From: Pseudomonas extremaustralis
GTDB lineage: Bacteria > Pseudomonadota > Gammaproteobacteria > Pseudomonadales > Pseudomonadaceae
Assembly (NCBI RefSeq): GCF_900102035.1
Contig: NZ_LT629689.1
Location: forward strand, 2,232,001 to 2,296,000
Length of the DNA stretch: 64,000 nt
Direction: 5' to 3'
Both the position numbers and the translations under genes were made by a program. The first letter of the stretch is position 1. Every line of letters begins with the position of its first letter. Shown here in pieces: positions 1 to 12,200 of the stretch. The notes beneath the pieces were generated by a model. It made no database searches. It saw only the letters and a program-made list of their open reading frames with translations, and had not been told where the DNA came from.

Positions 1-3000
1 GCAGGATGCTGCCCAGGGAATACAGCTGGATATCCCCGAACCCTGGGTGATCACACCCGCGGTCGACGGCGGCGCCGCGCCTTCGATGCCGAAGGTCTGG
101 CTGCCGCCGGGGGTGAGCATCTGGATCGAGCCGCCGGCATTGGTGTGTATGCCCGAACCGTTGAACAGTGTGATGTCGCCCTGGTAGGTGATCGGGTTGC
201 CGGCCACGTCCTTGTCCGGGAACAGCGCCGCAATCGCCGCGCGACCACGCAGGTAACTGCCCTGGCGCACACCGCCATCCTGGTTGTACTCGCGGCCGGC
301 GGCCTTGAGTTCGGCGAAGTACACATCGCGGGCGAAGATCCGTCGTTGCTCGGCGGGCAGTGCCGCGTAGTAGGCACGCGCCTGGTCGGTATCGCCGACA
401 AAACCGAAGCGCTCGGCGAGCCAGGCGACCAGTTCGCGTTCGTAAGTCTTGGCGACCTTGCCCCCTGTAAGGACTCGCCTGCCTGGGCCTGGTTGACAGG
501 GTTCAGGTAGCGCTCGACGAAGCGCTGGTAATCCGGCCCATTGGCGCCGACACCGGCCTGCATCACGATGCTCGCGCCGGGGCGGTTATCGCCTGGCAAC
601 ACCCCACCGAGGCTGGTGACGCTGTACTCGCCCGCCGGCCCCGTCATCAGGATATTGCGGCCCGCCGACACGTCCAGCAGGCCAGGCCCGGCCACCTCGA
701 AGTTGCTGTAGAGGATGTCGCGACCGGCCGACACGATGGAGATGTCGTTGGGGTTTTTGTGAAGGAACAGGTTATTGCTCGAAGGCGCAGTCCTGTCCGC
801 ACCAAAACTACGTCCACTGCTGACGATATCCCGCCCGGCCATCATCCAGACCGCGCCATTGCCTTCATACCAGGTCTCACCTTCGTGCGATGATCCTGGG
901 TCACTACTGAATGTGATTATCCGACCACTGCTCACCCCGACCAGGTCCCCGTCTATCGCATAAAAACGCGCCGGTTCAGCACTGCCAGCCGATGACGCGG
1001 CTGCCGTTCCGGAACCGAACGCCAACAGCGACTGGCTGACCAGGCTACCACTGGGCGACAGGTTGCTGACCACCACAGCATTGCCAATACGGGCCTGGTA
1101 CGCAGGGTTCCAGGGGGTTGCCATCGCACTCATTGCCGCCCCGGACTGGCTCACGGCCATGCCACCGGCGTAGATCGAGCCTTGGGCGAGGAACTGCAAC
1201 TGGCCGGCCGGTCCGGGAGCCAACATCAAGGGGTATGTGTAATTTAAGTCAAAGTTCTCCTGCGCCCGAGCCGCTTTACCGTAATACAGGCTGCCACCCG
1301 CCGCCGTCGCCCTGACGATTGACGGGTAGGCCACGGCCAGGTCAGCCGGCATGCTGGTTAGGTTGATGGGGGTCAGGTTACCGCCCAAGGAAAACAGATC
1401 AATGGCCGTGTCCTTGGTCCACAGGGTAAACCAGCTGGTGCCGGTGCCGAGGGTGGTGCCTTGGACAAAAGGCGAAGAATGGCTAGCCTGCACCCGGCCC
1501 GGATCTTCGACATTGGTCACCACCTGATCGCCCAGGGTCTGCACGTTGAACGTCGCGTCACCCGGCACCAGGGTCAACCCACCGCGCGCCGTGCCACGGG
1601 TCGACACCAGCGGGTCGAAGGCGCGAGTCTCGCCCGGGCTCTGTACTTCAGACGTTGCCCCGTACAGCAAATCGACGCTGCCCACGCTGGCGCTGCGCAA
1701 CTGCACATCACCGCGAAGATTGACCAGCATGCCGTCACGATGGTCCGCATTAGCAACGACAACACTGGCTGGGTTCATGTTGCCAGCGATGCGCACCCGC
1801 AGATCGCCCCCACCGGTCAATTGCAGGCTGCCATCGCTGGCGACCCTGCCCGTGCTGCCCACTGCCAGGACCAGGCCTTGGCTATGGGGGTTTACGGCAC
1901 CGTTGCTGAAGCCATAACCCAGCGTGTTCAAGACCCCTGCGTCGCCACCGACATTGACATCCAGATCGCCCCCGCCCAAGGTGCCGAAGCCGGTGAAACC
2001 CAGCATCTTGTCCGCGCCTGTGGTTGCGGTGTAACTGCCGAAATTGATCCACCAGGCGGTCGGTTGAGCCTGCCCACCCGTCGCCACATCGCCGCTGCCC
2101 TGGCGCCATAGCCAGTTGCCGACGCTCGCCGAATCGAACCCGATATCCTTGGGGTTGGGTCGCCCGATGTTGCTCTGGGCGAAACTGGTGAGATCACCGG
2201 TCAAGTCACCCCCGGCATTAATCGTCAGATTGCCCCCGGCCTCTGGGTACCAGGCTCGGTAGAGGCTGGTGGACGAGCCATTGACGAACTGTTCGAACAG
2301 GCTGCCAGGATCGCCCAGTACGGTTTTAACCTCCTGGGTCGCGGCTCCCTGCTTCGCCTTGGGCTGGTTGTAGGGGTCGCCCTCAAAAGTAGCGGTAGAC
2401 GACGTACCGGCGGTGTACACCCCATACAACGAGTCCATGCTCAGGTTGCCCGCGCTCAGCAACTCCAGATCGCCGGTACCGGTGCGGATCACACTGAAGC
2501 GTGTGCTTGCCGGTACGGCGGCGTATTCCAGTGGGTATTTAAGCTGGCAAAGCGTGGGCGAGGAGGCGCACACCACGGACACAGCCGGGTAACCGATCAA
2601 TTTGAAAAGCTCGTCAGTCAAGTCGTCACCTACTGCCACGGTGATGCCCTTCCTCGCGAACTGAGCGACCACAGCCTTAGTGGCCGTATAAGCCCCCGTG
2701 GTCTTGCAGAATTGTGGGGATGCACCGCAGAAATCATCGATCGAGCCCTTATGCAGGCCGTCGAGCACATGCTGATCGATCGGATCACCGGCCTTGACGG
2801 TCACCCCGGCGCCCGCCATGTACGTGACCCCAGCAGCCGTCCAGGTTTCCACGCCACGGGGCGGTAATGCCTTGGCGAACATGCCGTAGTGAGTGTCCGC
2901 CAGATGCAGGTCGCCGCTGCGCGGGTGGGCCTGCAGGATGCGACTGTCGGCAGCCTCGGTATCGGCGCCCGCCACCAGGCGCAGCGACCACGACTGGGTG

Positions 3001-6000
3001 CCTTCGGGCAGCATCGGCGAGATCGCCCAAAGCTGCCCGGCCGCACCGGCACGCAACGCGACCGACTTGACCCCAGCAGGCAACTTGACATCCGTGCCGG
3101 CAGGGATCAACGCCCCTTTGGGCAAGTCCTTCAGGCCATTGAGCAGCACAATGTTAGTGGTCAGGCCTGCCTGGTCCACGGTTGGCAGCGGTACGCCCTT
3201 TGGCCAGGTCATGCCTTGCAGCAGGGTACCCTCGGTCAACAGCGTACCGGCGCCCAGTTGCGTGCCCGCCACCAAGGTTTGCGCCTCGCTGAGCAAGGTG
3301 CCGGCGGCCAACAACAGAGTGCCGCTGGCATCGCGCACATCGGCCGCGACGACGCTGCCGGCAGGCAATACCAGGTCCTGGCCCAACGTCGCGGCCACAG
3401 GCAAACGCGTATTGGCGGCGACAGTCAGGCCCTTGATCGGCAGGTCATAGTTAAGGGTCGCGCCGGCCGGGAAGGCGGTGCCGTCGGCCAGGGTTACGCC
3501 GTTGCCAGGCACCACCACCGTACCGCCACGGTAGTCGATACCGGGCAACAGCACCCAGCCCTTGTCATCGGCAGACGGCGGCGGCGCTGCGAAGCCGTCG
3601 TTGATGCTGCCGTAGATGTTCAAGTCACCGCCGGCGCGCAGGGTCAGGCTGCCGGATTCGCCGGAACCCTGAACGTTGTTCTCCTGGCGGCTGTGGGGGT
3701 TGAGGCTGGCGTAGCGGAAACCGGACAGATCCAGGTCGCCCTGCACGACCAGGTCGCCGTCCGCCGTCTTGCTGACGATTTCCACGCCGGGACGCAGGTG
3801 GAAAGCATCGGCGTAGGTGGCGTTGTTCAGCCCCGCGAGTTTGTTCTGCCGCAAGTTGGTGTTCTGCAGCGCGGCCGTGATAAATGCCACGCTCAAGTCA
3901 TGCTTGTCTTTCAGGTAGCTCTGAGTGATTTCCTGATACGGCTTGCCACTGGCGGTAGGGTCGGTTTTTTCCAGGGCATCGTCGTAGGTGGCCATGCCAT
4001 TGAGGGCGATCGAGCGCGCGCCCTGGATGTTCAAGCGCCCACTGGCGTCGATGGCAATGTCATTGCTGCTGCCGTCGGGATTGAACAGGCGCGGCGCATT
4101 CAGCTCCAGGGTGCCGCGATTGCGCCCGTCGTTGCCGGCAGCACCATCGGTGCCGTGGCGCAGGTCGATGCGCACGCCATCGGCGAGGGTCAACTGGCCG
4201 TCGCCGGAGCCCAGCACCACCATGGCGCGGTTGGGCGAGTCGATGATCTTGCCGTAGCTGTCCACCCGCAGTTTGCTGCCATGGGCGTCGAGCACCGCCG
4301 TGCCATCGAGGGTCAGGCCATGCTTGCCGGCCAGATTGATGCTGCCGACCTGCTCACCGCTGGCATCCACCAGGCCGTTCACGCGCAGGCTGCCGTTATC
4401 CATGGACACGCTGAGGGTGCCGGCCTTGAGCCCGTTGCCGATGGTCAGGTCGCCCTGCTTGAGCTGGAAGCTGCGGGCACCGAAGACCGCGCCCTGGTTG
4501 AGGCGCTGGTTGAGGTCGGCGAACTGCTGATCAAGGGAGCCGCTGCCACCCAGGTGCTGGGCCTGGAGTTCCACAGTCGCGGCCTGGTAGGGCACCGACG
4601 TGCCGCTGGCCGCGTAATAACCGCTGGTGCCGCCGAGGATCTTGCCTTGCAGGTCGACGATCCCGGCCGCCGCATCCGTGGCCACCGCCCGCAATTTACC
4701 CGCCTGGTTGTGCTGGGCCGACAGGTCGATGGTCGAGCCCGCCGCCTGACGGATATTGCCGCTGCGGCTGTCCAACAACACGTCGCCGCCCCAGCCGTAT
4801 TGGGTCACATCGTTGAAGGCAATGGCGCGGCCGGCCACGTCGATCAACGCGTCATCGGTCAAGACCACATCGCCCCGAGCGCTGAGGCTGACCTTGCCAC
4901 TGGGCAACACCACCGCACCGGCCACGCGAATGCTGTCGCCTTGCAGGGACAACTCGGCACCCTGGCCACTGGCGGTGCCACGGGGGCCTGCCAACGCGCC
5001 GATATCAATCGCACCGCCGGCTTTGATCTTGTTCACCGAGCCGGCCTCACCGGTCATCAGCGGTGTGCGGATCGTCAGGTTGCCGCCGCTGTACTGGAAG
5101 CCGTTGACCGGGTCATACGCGCCCTGGCTTTGGTAGACCGACAGGCTGCCCTTGTGGTTGGCGGTGATGCGCTCGCTGGCATTGAGGTTGACATTGGCGA
5201 ACCCCAGTGCCAGGCGGTCGAAACTGTTCACATTGCTCGGCTGGGCGAACTCGCCATAGCCGAATTCGATACGCTCGGCGTTGATGTCCAGGCGCCCGCT
5301 GCCGGTGCCCGCGCCGCCCGTCACCACCGCGCCAGGGGCGTTGGTGGCGCCCAGCCAGATCAGGTTGGCGGTATGGATCGTCGCCACATCGTTGGCCGCT
5401 CCGGCGCCATACACCGCCGGGGTCGACAGCATCAGGTTGTTCAGCAGTGATTTGCCGGTCACGGGGTCATAGGTATCCAGGGACGTGGTGCCGTAGAAAT
5501 TGAAACTGTCACGGGCCGACAGTTGCAGGGTTTCCAGGGCCGGCGCGCCGAGTTGCGTGTCACCGCGCAGCAGGCGGCCGAGCAGCTCCTGGTTCAACGT
5601 GAGGCCAGCCGGCAGACGGTTTCCGGCGGTGGCAGCGGCCAGGGCTTCGGCGCTGCCCAGATTGATGACGCTGACCCCCAGGTTGAGGTGACGCGTGCCA
5701 TAGCGCACTTGGTCGCCCAGTTGGAAGGTACTGTTGGTCAGCGCCACGATGCTGCCATCGGAGTACAGCCCGGTCCGGCCACTGCATGTGCCGCCGTCGC
5801 AGGCGCCGATGTTAATCCCGCCGCTGACCCCATCTGGCGACGGCGCACTGACTACATTGAGCAGCCCGTTGGACACCGCCAGCATGTTGGCAACCCGATA
5901 GATAAACCCGTCACGTGCGTCGTAACTGGCCTTGCCGCGCCCCAGGGTGTTGATCGAAGCACCCTGCTCCACCACGATCGCGCCGGTGCCGCTCACCAGA

Positions 6001-9000
6001 AAAACTTCAGGGGCCGCCAGTGTTGCCCCTTCGCGCAACGTCACCGTGCTGTTGGCACTATTCGCGCCGGATGCCAGGTTGATAAAGTTCCCGGACTGGC
6101 CGTACTCCACCACTGTCATGCCGCCCACCACCAGCCGCGATGCGCCCAAGGCATTGAGGGTGTCGGCCTTGAGAGTGATGCCGGCGAAGTCCGCAGTGGC
6201 GGACTTGCCCGCGCCGACCACTTCGATACCCTGCCAGGTCGGGTCCAGCACTGACACCGTACCGCCGTAGCCGCCTGACGCAGCATCGAAACGGCCGATC
6301 CCCTCGAACGAGAAGGCATCCGCACCCGCACCGGGGCGCAGCGACAGTTTCAAGGTTTTGGCATCGGCTTCCAGCATCGGCCGGGGCACGCCGATTCGGG
6401 CCGCATCGGCCTTGGCGAACTGGGCGTAGCTGGTTTCGTTGTATTGGGAATAACGGCGCAGGGTATCGGCCGAGGTCAGGATCAATTGGCTGGCGACGCT
6501 GTTGCTGATCCCCGTGTGGGCAATCGACAGCTGCCCGGAGGTGGACCACGAGCCATTGCGCATCAGCGTGGTCGTGCCATCGCCGCCAAGCCCGGCCAGC
6601 CCATTGATCTCGACGCGAAAGGCCCCCGGCATCAGGGCATAGGTCGACGGCATCAGGGTGTAGGTGCCCGCCGGTAACCCCGGCACACCGGCGCCGATGG
6701 TGATCTGCTGGCCGATCAACGGCGCCACGGCACCGCCCTCTGCCGCCACCGGCGCCGCACCTGGCTGTACCCCAGGCACAATCGCGTAGATCGGGTTGGT
6801 GGACAGGCCCGGCAGGACAAACCCGCCGTTGGCGCCGAACTGCACCAGCGGGTTGTAGCGCGCATCGGTGGAACCGCCGCGCCCGGAAATGAAGCCGGCG
6901 CCCAGCAGTTCGCCACCGCCGGAGAGGTCCAGCGTGGCATCCGGCTGCACGGCGACGGTCGTACCGCCCAAAATGACGCCAATGCTCAAGTCGCTGTTCG
7001 CGTTGGCCATCCCACCCTGGCCGATAAACGTCACTTTTTGACCGTTGTAGCGGTACTCCTGGCCGTCCAGCGTGCCGCCATAGGGCAGCACCAGCCCCTT
7101 GCCACTGACCGAGGTGATACTGCCCGGCAACAGTTGCACCAGGTTACTGCCCATGCTGCCGATATCGATCAGCCCCAGCGGCGCCCGCACCACACCGCCC
7201 TGGCGAACCGTGGCGGCGCCCAGTTGCAGGCGGCCGAACGCCGAATAGGGAATGGCAGCGTCGGCCGTGCCGGTACGGCCAATGGTCAGCGTACGCAACG
7301 GGTCGAACAGGATATCGTTGCTAATTTCCCCCCCAAGGCCCAGGTAACCCGCGATCACCCGCGCGCCGACCTGGGTGCCGGGGTACAACTGCGCCGCGCG
7401 CAAGGTCATGTCGCCCTGGGTCAGCAATTGGGTGCTGATACCCGTGGCGACTCCGTTCTCATTGGCCCCTGCGAGAAACCGCAGGTCGCCATCGCTGGTC
7501 AGGTTGACCTGGTCAAACCCACGCCGTTCGACATCCAGCAGGCTGCCATCCGCCTGGCTCAGGCTACCCTTGACGCCAAACAACACACTGTCGCGCACAT
7601 CGATGAGGTTGCCGCTGGCGTTGAACTGTGCCTGGGTCTGCAACTGGGACGGCGTGGGGAGCCCAATCACCGGACGCACATTAGGATCCAGGCTTGGCGT
7701 ATTAACGCCACCCAGCAATAGATACGGCGCTGACAGGTTGACCCGGGAAGTGCCGGCGGCGTTTTCACTGAGGGCAAAGGCCGAACTGAACAGCCGCAGA
7801 CTTTGGCCCATAGCCAGTGAAACGTCCCCGTCAAAACTCATGACCCCGTTGCTCATCAGCGCCAGGTTGTCAAAACCACCCGCGCTGACTTGATCCACAC
7901 CCAACCGCCCGTGGCCGTATTCCAGGCTGTCAGCCGCCTCCTGCGCAGTAGCCGCCAAGTCGTGGCGCTGATGCACCTGGCTGATCAGCAATTCGCGGCC
8001 CTTGAGCACCCGGTCAACGGCGATAAAGCGGTCATAGTCAGGGCTCTGCAATGCGACAGCCAGACTACCGCCCGCAGCGCCTGCGCCCCCTGCCCGGGCC
8101 ACAAAGCTACCGTCCAGATACAGGCCGTTATTGGACGCCAGGCTGATACTGCCGCCGTTGCTGGCCTGACGCACCATGCCCTGCCCCGGAATATTCAGCA
8201 GGGCCTGGGTGCCGGAGGCGTCCAGCCGCGCCCCTTCACGCACCACCACAAACAAATCACTGGCCGTGGCAACCCCGGTCTGCAGATCGAGCGTGCCGCC
8301 GATATTGATGCTGCCGCCATCGCGGACCAGGCCATAAGTGCGGCCAAGGACGTCAACCGCCGTGGCAGCCCGTGCCGCGACATCGATCAGCGCATGTTCG
8401 CCGACCCAGATCGAGCGACCATGCCCGATGGGATTCACGTCTTTTGAAGAACCCGCCGTCACCCCACCCAGGGCGACGCTGCCACCCCAGGCGTTCAGCG
8501 TGCCGTCCATGTTCAATTGGCCAACGCTGCGCAGGTTGATGGCCTGGCCTGGGTCGACGTTGATCACCGCGCCTCGGCCCACGGTCAGGGCGGTGGTTGC
8601 CAACTGTTCGGCGGTGGCATTGATGTCGCCGGCGTTCAGGCTCAAGCCGGCGCCACGGCGCTGGGTCAGCAGGCTCTTGGTCGGATCCTCCAGATAGAGC
8701 ATGGGCGTCCAGCGTTCCAGCGCACTGGCCGGGTCGCTGCCGGTGGCGATCGACGACGCCGGCGCGCCCAACCGATACACCGGGACCGTGACATCGACTT
8801 GCGTACCGTCGGTAACGATCAACCCCTCGTTGCCGGTGATGTCGTAGGCCGAAAAGCCTTTATTGAAGAAGCCGCCGGTCAGTTTCAGGGTGTCGTCATC
8901 CGCCGCGACGGGGCTGTCGCCGATCTGCACTTTGCGCGCCTGCAACGCCAGGGTACCGCCACCGTTGACGCCATAACCGCGAACCTCGCCGTCCAGCCCA

Positions 9001-11873
9001 AGGGCGCCGAATGCGCCCAAGGTCACGTCGCCGCCCTTGCCGCCCGCAAGCCGGCCATCCAGGCCGAGCGTGCCGCCGGAAGAGGCGTCCACCACACTAC
9101 CGGCCATCAGGTTGATGTTGCCGGTGCTGCGCAGCGACACCTTGCCGCCATTCACGTAGGCCAGGCCGGTGGTGTTGGCGGCGTCCAGTAGCAGGTTATT
9201 CCAGCGCCCGCTGGTGTCGAGCTTGACCCCGGTGGCGACCGTTACGTTGCCGAAGCCCGGCAGGTACGTATCCGCCATTGCGCCGTCTTTCTGCGGATCG
9301 ACCTGATTGAGAATGCTGCCTGCACGAATACTGCCGCCATGGGCCGTCAGGTTGGCATTGACCGCCACGCCGGGCCCGAACAGCGTGATATCACCGCCGT
9401 CGGCCACATTGAGCGCACCGTTGACGCTGACCTGCTGGTTGGCGGCGACCTTGATTGCGCCCAAGCCGAAACCGTTGAGCTGATCGCTGTCGAGCACGAT
9501 CTGGCCTTGGCGATCCGCTGGCAGCGCGGTCGTCAGGTCCAGGCCCTCGGCGATTTTCTGCGTGTTGCTGTCGATCAACACCTGGTCGGCATTGCCGCTC
9601 AGGGCATAACGCAGGGTGCCGGTCGTCTTGTTGTAGACCGGCGTGTACCCACCAATGATCAACTGCGCGCGTTGGGCCATGGCCTTCTGCGATTGCTGGT
9701 AACCGTCAAGGTCAATGTTCGGCGCCTGGATCTGGCGGGTGCCCTGGAACACGTCGCTGACCACCTGGCCTTCGAGCACCGCGCTGGTGGTGCCAACCAC
9801 CAGCTTGCCGGCATCGCGGCCCACGGTGTAACCGCTCTCGTAACGGCGCTGCTTGGCGATCATCGGGTTGTAGTAGTAATCGGTCTGGCCCCAGCGCTTG
9901 CTGGTGTCTTCATAACCTTTGTAGAAACCGGAATAGAGAATGTCCCCCGGCGCGTTGGACAGCTCATACAAGCGCCCGTCCGGGCCCTTGAGCCAGGTCT
10001 GCTGGATATAACCGCCCTGCACGTCGACGGTGCCGCCCGACAGGTTGATCTGCGCGCCCTTCTGCATCACCACATCATTGCCGGTAAAGGTCACGGTGCC
10101 GCCCTGGGCCATCCACTCGCCTACCGAGTGCCCTTGGGTGCCGAGGTAGCCGCCGACTTCCAACAGGCCGCCGCCGGTGTACCAGCGATCCGTGGCATAG
10201 CCGTTGGTGCCGGCGGGCACGAACACCAGCTCGCGCAAGTCGACCCACACATCGTTGTTGATCAGTTTGCCGTCATCGCGGTTGACCGGTGCATCGCGCT
10301 GCTCGTTGCCCTGCACGTTGATCTTGATGTTGTTGGCTTCCATCGCCACCTTGACGCCGACCGCGCCGGACACGTCGATCATCGCCCCATCGCGTACCAG
10401 GCTGCGCCCGGCCGCGCTGACCGCGACCTGGCCACCGGTGGCCAGGGTGATCGAGCCTTTCTGGAAATCCACGCTGCCGCCGCTGACGATCTCGATGCGC
10501 GACTGATCGGTGCGGTCGGCCACCGCGCTGAGGTGGTTGAACTGTTCGGTAATCAGGTTGGCCGGCTGGCCGTTGAGCGGGGTCAGGCCGTTGCTTTTCT
10601 GGGTATTGAGTGCGGTGCTGCCGCTGGCGTCCAGCAGGATCGCCGTGGTGCTGCCCTCACCCAGCGTGACGCTGCCGGTGCTGTCGCTGGCCGAGTTGAG
10701 CAAGTGGATCGTGCCGCGGGTGTCCACCGAGGTACTGGTCAGGGCCACGCCGTTTTGCTGGACCTGGTGACCGGTCAGGGTGATGTCGCCGGTGGAGGCC
10801 ATGATCAGGCCGCTGTTGGTGACTTTACCCGCGGTGCTGTCGGCGTTGAGGGCTGTGGCGACTTCATTGCCACGGGTGGTGGAGCGTTCGTTGCCCGCTG
10901 TGCCCACGCCTTTACGGATGTAGAAACTGTCGCCGGCCGCCAGGGTCGTCTGGCCCTTGGCGGTGACGATGGTGCCGGCGTTTTCAACCTCTGTGCCGAG
11001 CAGCAAGGCATAGCCGCCGGCATCGGTGGAGGTGGCGGCGTTGTGGGTCTGGATCAGGGCACCGCGCTGCACTTCGACCTTGCCTGCCGCGTCGGTGAAG
11101 GTCGGTTGAGTGCCGGTGGTATCGACGTAGAGGCCGCGCTGGGTGAACTGCTCATCGGTGATGTTCGCCGCCGCCGCCACCAGGTTGCGCACGTTGACCT
11201 GGCTGGTGCCACTGAAGACCACGCCGTTGCGGTTCAGGATCATCACCGTGCCAGCGCCGTTGATCTGGCCCTGGATCTGGCTGGGCCGCGCATCGGGGTC
11301 GTTGACGCGGTTGAGCACCGCCCAACTGGCCTGCTGCTGGAAATCCACCGTGGTGTTGCGCCCGACGTTGAAGGTCTCCCAGTTGAGGATCGCCTTGTCG
11401 GCGGTCTGCTCGATGCTCACCGTGGTCTTGCCGCCGGCCTGGGTCTGGGTCGGCGCCTTGGCGTTGGTCCAGCCTTGGGTGAGGCTGTTGTCGACTTGCA
11501 GGCCGCCCTTGCCCAAACCATCGGGAATCGTCGACACCTGGCCGAACGCCGCCTGGCGCCCCGCCGCTTGTGCCGCCTGTTGCGCCGCAATCGCCGCGAC
11601 GCTGGTGTTCAGCGTGCTGATGGAACGCGCCAACTGCTGGTTGACCCGCGCCTGCTCGTTGAGCGACGGAATGCCCGGCACCTGCCCGGCACTGATTCGC
11701 GCCGCCGTCGCCGCCTGGCTTGCGCCCTTTTCGGCAAACCAGCTGGAACTGAACGCCGTGGCCGCGTGGGCATTGCCCGCCATCATCAACAGGGCAATGG
11801 CCTGGGCCAGTGGCTTCAGGCGCAGGATCGTCTCTTGGGCTTTCAGGTTAACCGGCGATTTGCAGCGGACCAT
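1..11873 (-). CDS. pdtA: PdtA-like giant two-partner-secretion exoprotein (filamentous haemagglutinin family), 3' end outside window
   Basis: Surface or secreted adhesin-like protein exported by a two-partner (TPS) route; the partner transporter is not in the window. The chosen ATG follows AAGGAAG with 7-nt spacing and gives an extended signal peptide ending near GNAHA. A longer in-frame start upstream would place that ribosome site inside the gene. Residues about 140-300 form the TPS haemagglutination domain (NWETFNVG, NRNGVVFSG). The rest is Gly/Asn/Ser-rich beta-helix repeats for over 3900 residues, ending in the DUF3739-type region. Two apparent single-base deletions (G-runs at 461-465 and 34-37) break the frame; unrepaired, translation stops at 51-53. 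Position next to hxc genes and vreAIR matches P. aeruginosa pdtA (PA0690). Family certain; orthology inferred from synteny. Confidence 0.88.
34..37 (-). other. Second apparent -1 frameshift in pdtA at a G4 run
   Basis: In the restored frame the protein reads ...GVITQGSG then ISSCIPWAAS. With one extra G in this run it reads GSGDIQLYSLGSIL, a motif that fits the family far better. Same kind of event as at 461-465. Confidence 0.65.
461..465 (-). other. Apparent -1 frameshift in pdtA at a G5 run
   Basis: On the coding strand the frame reads ...GESLQG then turns into Arg/Ser/Pro-rich nonsense. If this run held six G instead of five, the frame would continue as GGKVAKTYERELVAWLAERF and similar normal sequence almost to the window edge. 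Either a sequencing or assembly homopolymer error, or a real frameshift. Confidence 0.8.
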
Positions 11874-11962
11874 CGGGAATCTTCCTTCTTTGTTATCACG
11901 CAGGGAGCAAGACACGCTCACGTATGAGGGTTAGGCGGTTGGCGAGGGACGGGACTGAACTT

Positions 11963-11982
11963 CTGTCATGCAAAGTTCACAT
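11963..11982 (+). promoter_or_regulatory. Candidate Pho box upstream of pdtA
   Basis: A perfect CTGTCAT half-site (11963-11969) is followed 11 bases later by a degenerate half (AGTTCAC, 4 of 7). It lies about 90-110 bases before the pdtA start. PhoB control would fit the known phosphate-starvation expression of this locus in P. aeruginosa, but the second half is weak. Confidence 0.4.
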
Positions 11983-12022
11983 ACGACTGCTAACAGCCCG
12001 ATCAGAACGACGCACCGTTTCT

Positions 12023-12120
12023 GTAGGAGCGAGCTTGCTCGCGAAAAACCTGAGGACGCCGCCGGCATTCAGAAAGCCCGCGTCATCGTTGACGACCTTC
12101 GCGAGCAAGCTCGCTCCTAC
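12023..12120. repeat. REPIN, GAGCGAGCTTGCTCGC family
   Basis: Two inverted REP units (GTAGGAGCGAGCTTGCTCGC and its complement) flank a short variable middle. The same element occurs at 39781-39880 and 59187-59284 and as a single unit at 50932-50957. Typical intergenic miniature repeat of fluorescent pseudomonads. Confidence 0.85.
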
Positions 12121-12200
12121 CGAAGAAATCGCAATGTAAAAAAATCAGCAACGGCACAGGCCGTTGCTGATCGGGTGTTGCGGGTCGTTGGACGCTTGGG

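Larger units (their letters stand above)
11874..12200. other. Intergenic region between pdtA and the DING gene
   Basis: About 327 bases without a gene. It holds the pdtA leader with its ribosome site, a Pho-box-like site (11963-11982) and one complete REPIN (12023-12120). Just beyond it, the DING gene ends at 12201. Confidence 0.7.

Noticed and set aside
2889..5450. 853-codon open frame on the + strand within pdtA (also 9339-11927, 862 codons)
   Set aside because: Antisense to the giant exoprotein; composition is that of a GC-rich shadow frame with no domain or ribosome site.
11873..11922. Earlier start for pdtA giving 16 extra residues
   Set aside because: The extra part contains the ribosome binding site of the downstream ATG, so the downstream start is used.
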